Source: Dehalococcoidales bacterium
GTDB lineage: Bacteria; Chloroflexota; Dehalococcoidia; Dehalococcoidales; UBA2162
Length of the DNA stretch: 64,000 nt
Direction of reading: 5' to 3'
Assembly: GCA_016932435.1 (NCBI GenBank)
Contig: JAFGCW010000065.1
Coordinates: forward strand, 1 to 64,000
Shown: positions 63,181-64,000 of the stretch, piece by piece
Layout: the number at the start of each line of letters is the position of its first letter
Position numbering within the stretch: position 1 is the first letter of the stretch
Notes under the pieces: generated by a model
What the model was told of the DNA's origin: nothing
The model's input: the letters and a program-made list of their open reading frames with translations, nothing else
Databases searched by the model: none
Translations under genes and position numbers: made by a program

Positions 63181-64000
63181 ATGGGCGTACAGATAACAGA
63201 AACGACTCTCAGAGACGGACACCAGTCTCTAATCGCAACCAGGATGCGGACACGAGATATGCTGCCGATTGCAGAAAAACTGGACCAGGCGGGATTTTTT
63301 TCACTCGAGGTCTGGGGCGGAGCCACCTTTGATGCCTGTATCCGATTCTTAAACGAAGATCCGTGGGAAAGACTTCGAAGCCTTCGTAAGCTCGTGAAGA
63401 ACACCCGGCTACAAATGCTCCTCCGGGGGCAGAATCTTGTTGGATACCGTCATTATGCTGACGATGTCCTGGATGAATTCGTAAGACTCTCTGTCAAGAA
63501 TGGTGTCGATGTTTTCCGTATATTCGATGCGTTGAACGACCTCAGGAACATGGAACCGGCAATTAAAGCAGTCAGGAAATACAAAGGCCACGTCCAGGGT
63601 ACTATATGCTACACTACCAGCCCTGTCCACAATAATGAAACGTTTGCCGAGATGGCTAAAGACCTGGAGAATCTCGGATGCGACTCCATTTGTGTCAAGG
63701 ATATGGCCGGACTTATTTCACCTGCTCTCGCTACTGACCTGGTAAAGACAATAAAAACCCAGACGAGTGTTCCTATTGGTCTCCATTCACACTGCTCCAG
63801 TGGAATGGCTCCGGCAAGTTACTTCGCGGCCGCCGAAGCAGGAGTTGATATACTGGATACGGCTTTTTCGGCATTCGGATGGGGTACTTCACAGCCACCC
63901 ACCGAAAGCATGGTGGCTACTCTGCAGGGCACCCCGTATGATACCGGTATCGACCTTGAACTAATGTATGAAATCGGCGAATACTTTGCTTCTCTGGCCG
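63181..64000 (+). CDS. pyruvate carboxylase subunit B / oxaloacetate decarboxylase alpha (partial)
   Basis: The gene starts at ATG 63181 (AGGGTG upstream) and runs off the window after 273 codons. The carboxyltransferase HMGL-like TIM barrel is clear: TTLRDGHQSL near the start, VFRIFDALNDLRNM, K173 in CVKDMAG (the carboxylated lysine) and the zinc ligands in LHSHCSSG. It would transfer CO2 between pyruvate/oxaloacetate and biotin. A C-terminal biotinyl domain, and hence PycB or OadA assignment, is outside the window. Confidence 0.92.
   Translation, partial: MGVQITETTLRDGHQSLIATRMRTRDMLPIAEKLDQAGFFSLEVWGGATFDACIRFLNEDPWERLRSLRKLVKNTRLQMLLRGQNLVGYRHYADDVLDEFVRLSVKNGVDVFRIFDALNDLRNMEPAIKAVRKYKGHVQGTICYTTSPVHNNETFAEMAKDLENLGCDSICVKDMAGLISPALATDLVKTIKTQTSVPIGLHSHCSSGMAPASYFAAAEAGVDILDTAFSAFGWGTSQPPTESMVATLQGTPYDTGIDLELMYEIGEYFASLA

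Overview
The window looks like a chromosomal segment from an anaerobic, monoderm bacterium, most likely a Chloroflexota of the Dehalococcoidia type. This is an inference from gene content. There is a UGA-containing HesB-like selenoprotein gene, a HoxEFU/NuoEFG-type diaphorase operon, two paralogous family-5 solute-binding lipoproteins without permeases, a class II photolyase, a type IV pilus gene set without any outer-membrane secretin gene, and a probable molybdenum-cofactor riboswitch. No rRNA, CRISPR array or prophage was seen. The only mobile trace is a probable IS21-type end at the left edge.

Layout. 1-0.6 kb: probable IS end and the selenoprotein gene. 0.65-3.4 kb: tRNA-Lys(CUU) and a run of minus-strand genes, including a thymidylate-synthase-like gene. 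3.5-7.7 kb: a heterodimeric ABC exporter behind a PadR repressor gene that lacks a normal start codon. 7.8-11.9 kb: two solute-binding lipoproteins, each with its own promoter and an attenuator-like leader. 11.9-18 kb: a small membrane protein, an OmpR-type two-component pair, a methyltransferase and an MFS carrier. 17.2-21.7 kb: a riboswitch-controlled operon with a molybdopterin-binding-like lipoprotein, a FecCD-type importer and a TiaS-like protein. 21.8-24.2 kb: a small protein, a nucleotidyltransferase and an FAD oxidoreductase. 24.3-32.1 kb: two copies of a MutY-like glycosylase gene flank a LuxR-type regulator and the diaphorase operon. The second copy abuts an intact photolyase gene; the first abuts a decayed remnant of that gene's 3' end.

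32.3-55.8 kb is a type IV pilus and signalling island. It holds minor pilins, PilB, PilC, a PilO-like protein, a PilM-PilN fusion, PilT, a coiled-coil protein with an internal duplication, a bacterial GH3-family protein, a 7TM histidine kinase, five plain or degenerate response regulators plus one OmpR partner of the kinase, two related small membrane proteins and a highly translated pilin. Inverted repeats built on ATCC...GGAT recur in its intergenic regions and could mark a regulon.

55.8-64 kb: dispersed repeats, a zincin, an MFS carrier, a radical SAM enzyme, a probable cold-response cluster (zinc ribbon, RRM protein, DEAD-box helicase), a winged-helix regulator, and the start of a pyruvate/oxaloacetate carboxyltransferase gene that runs off the right edge.
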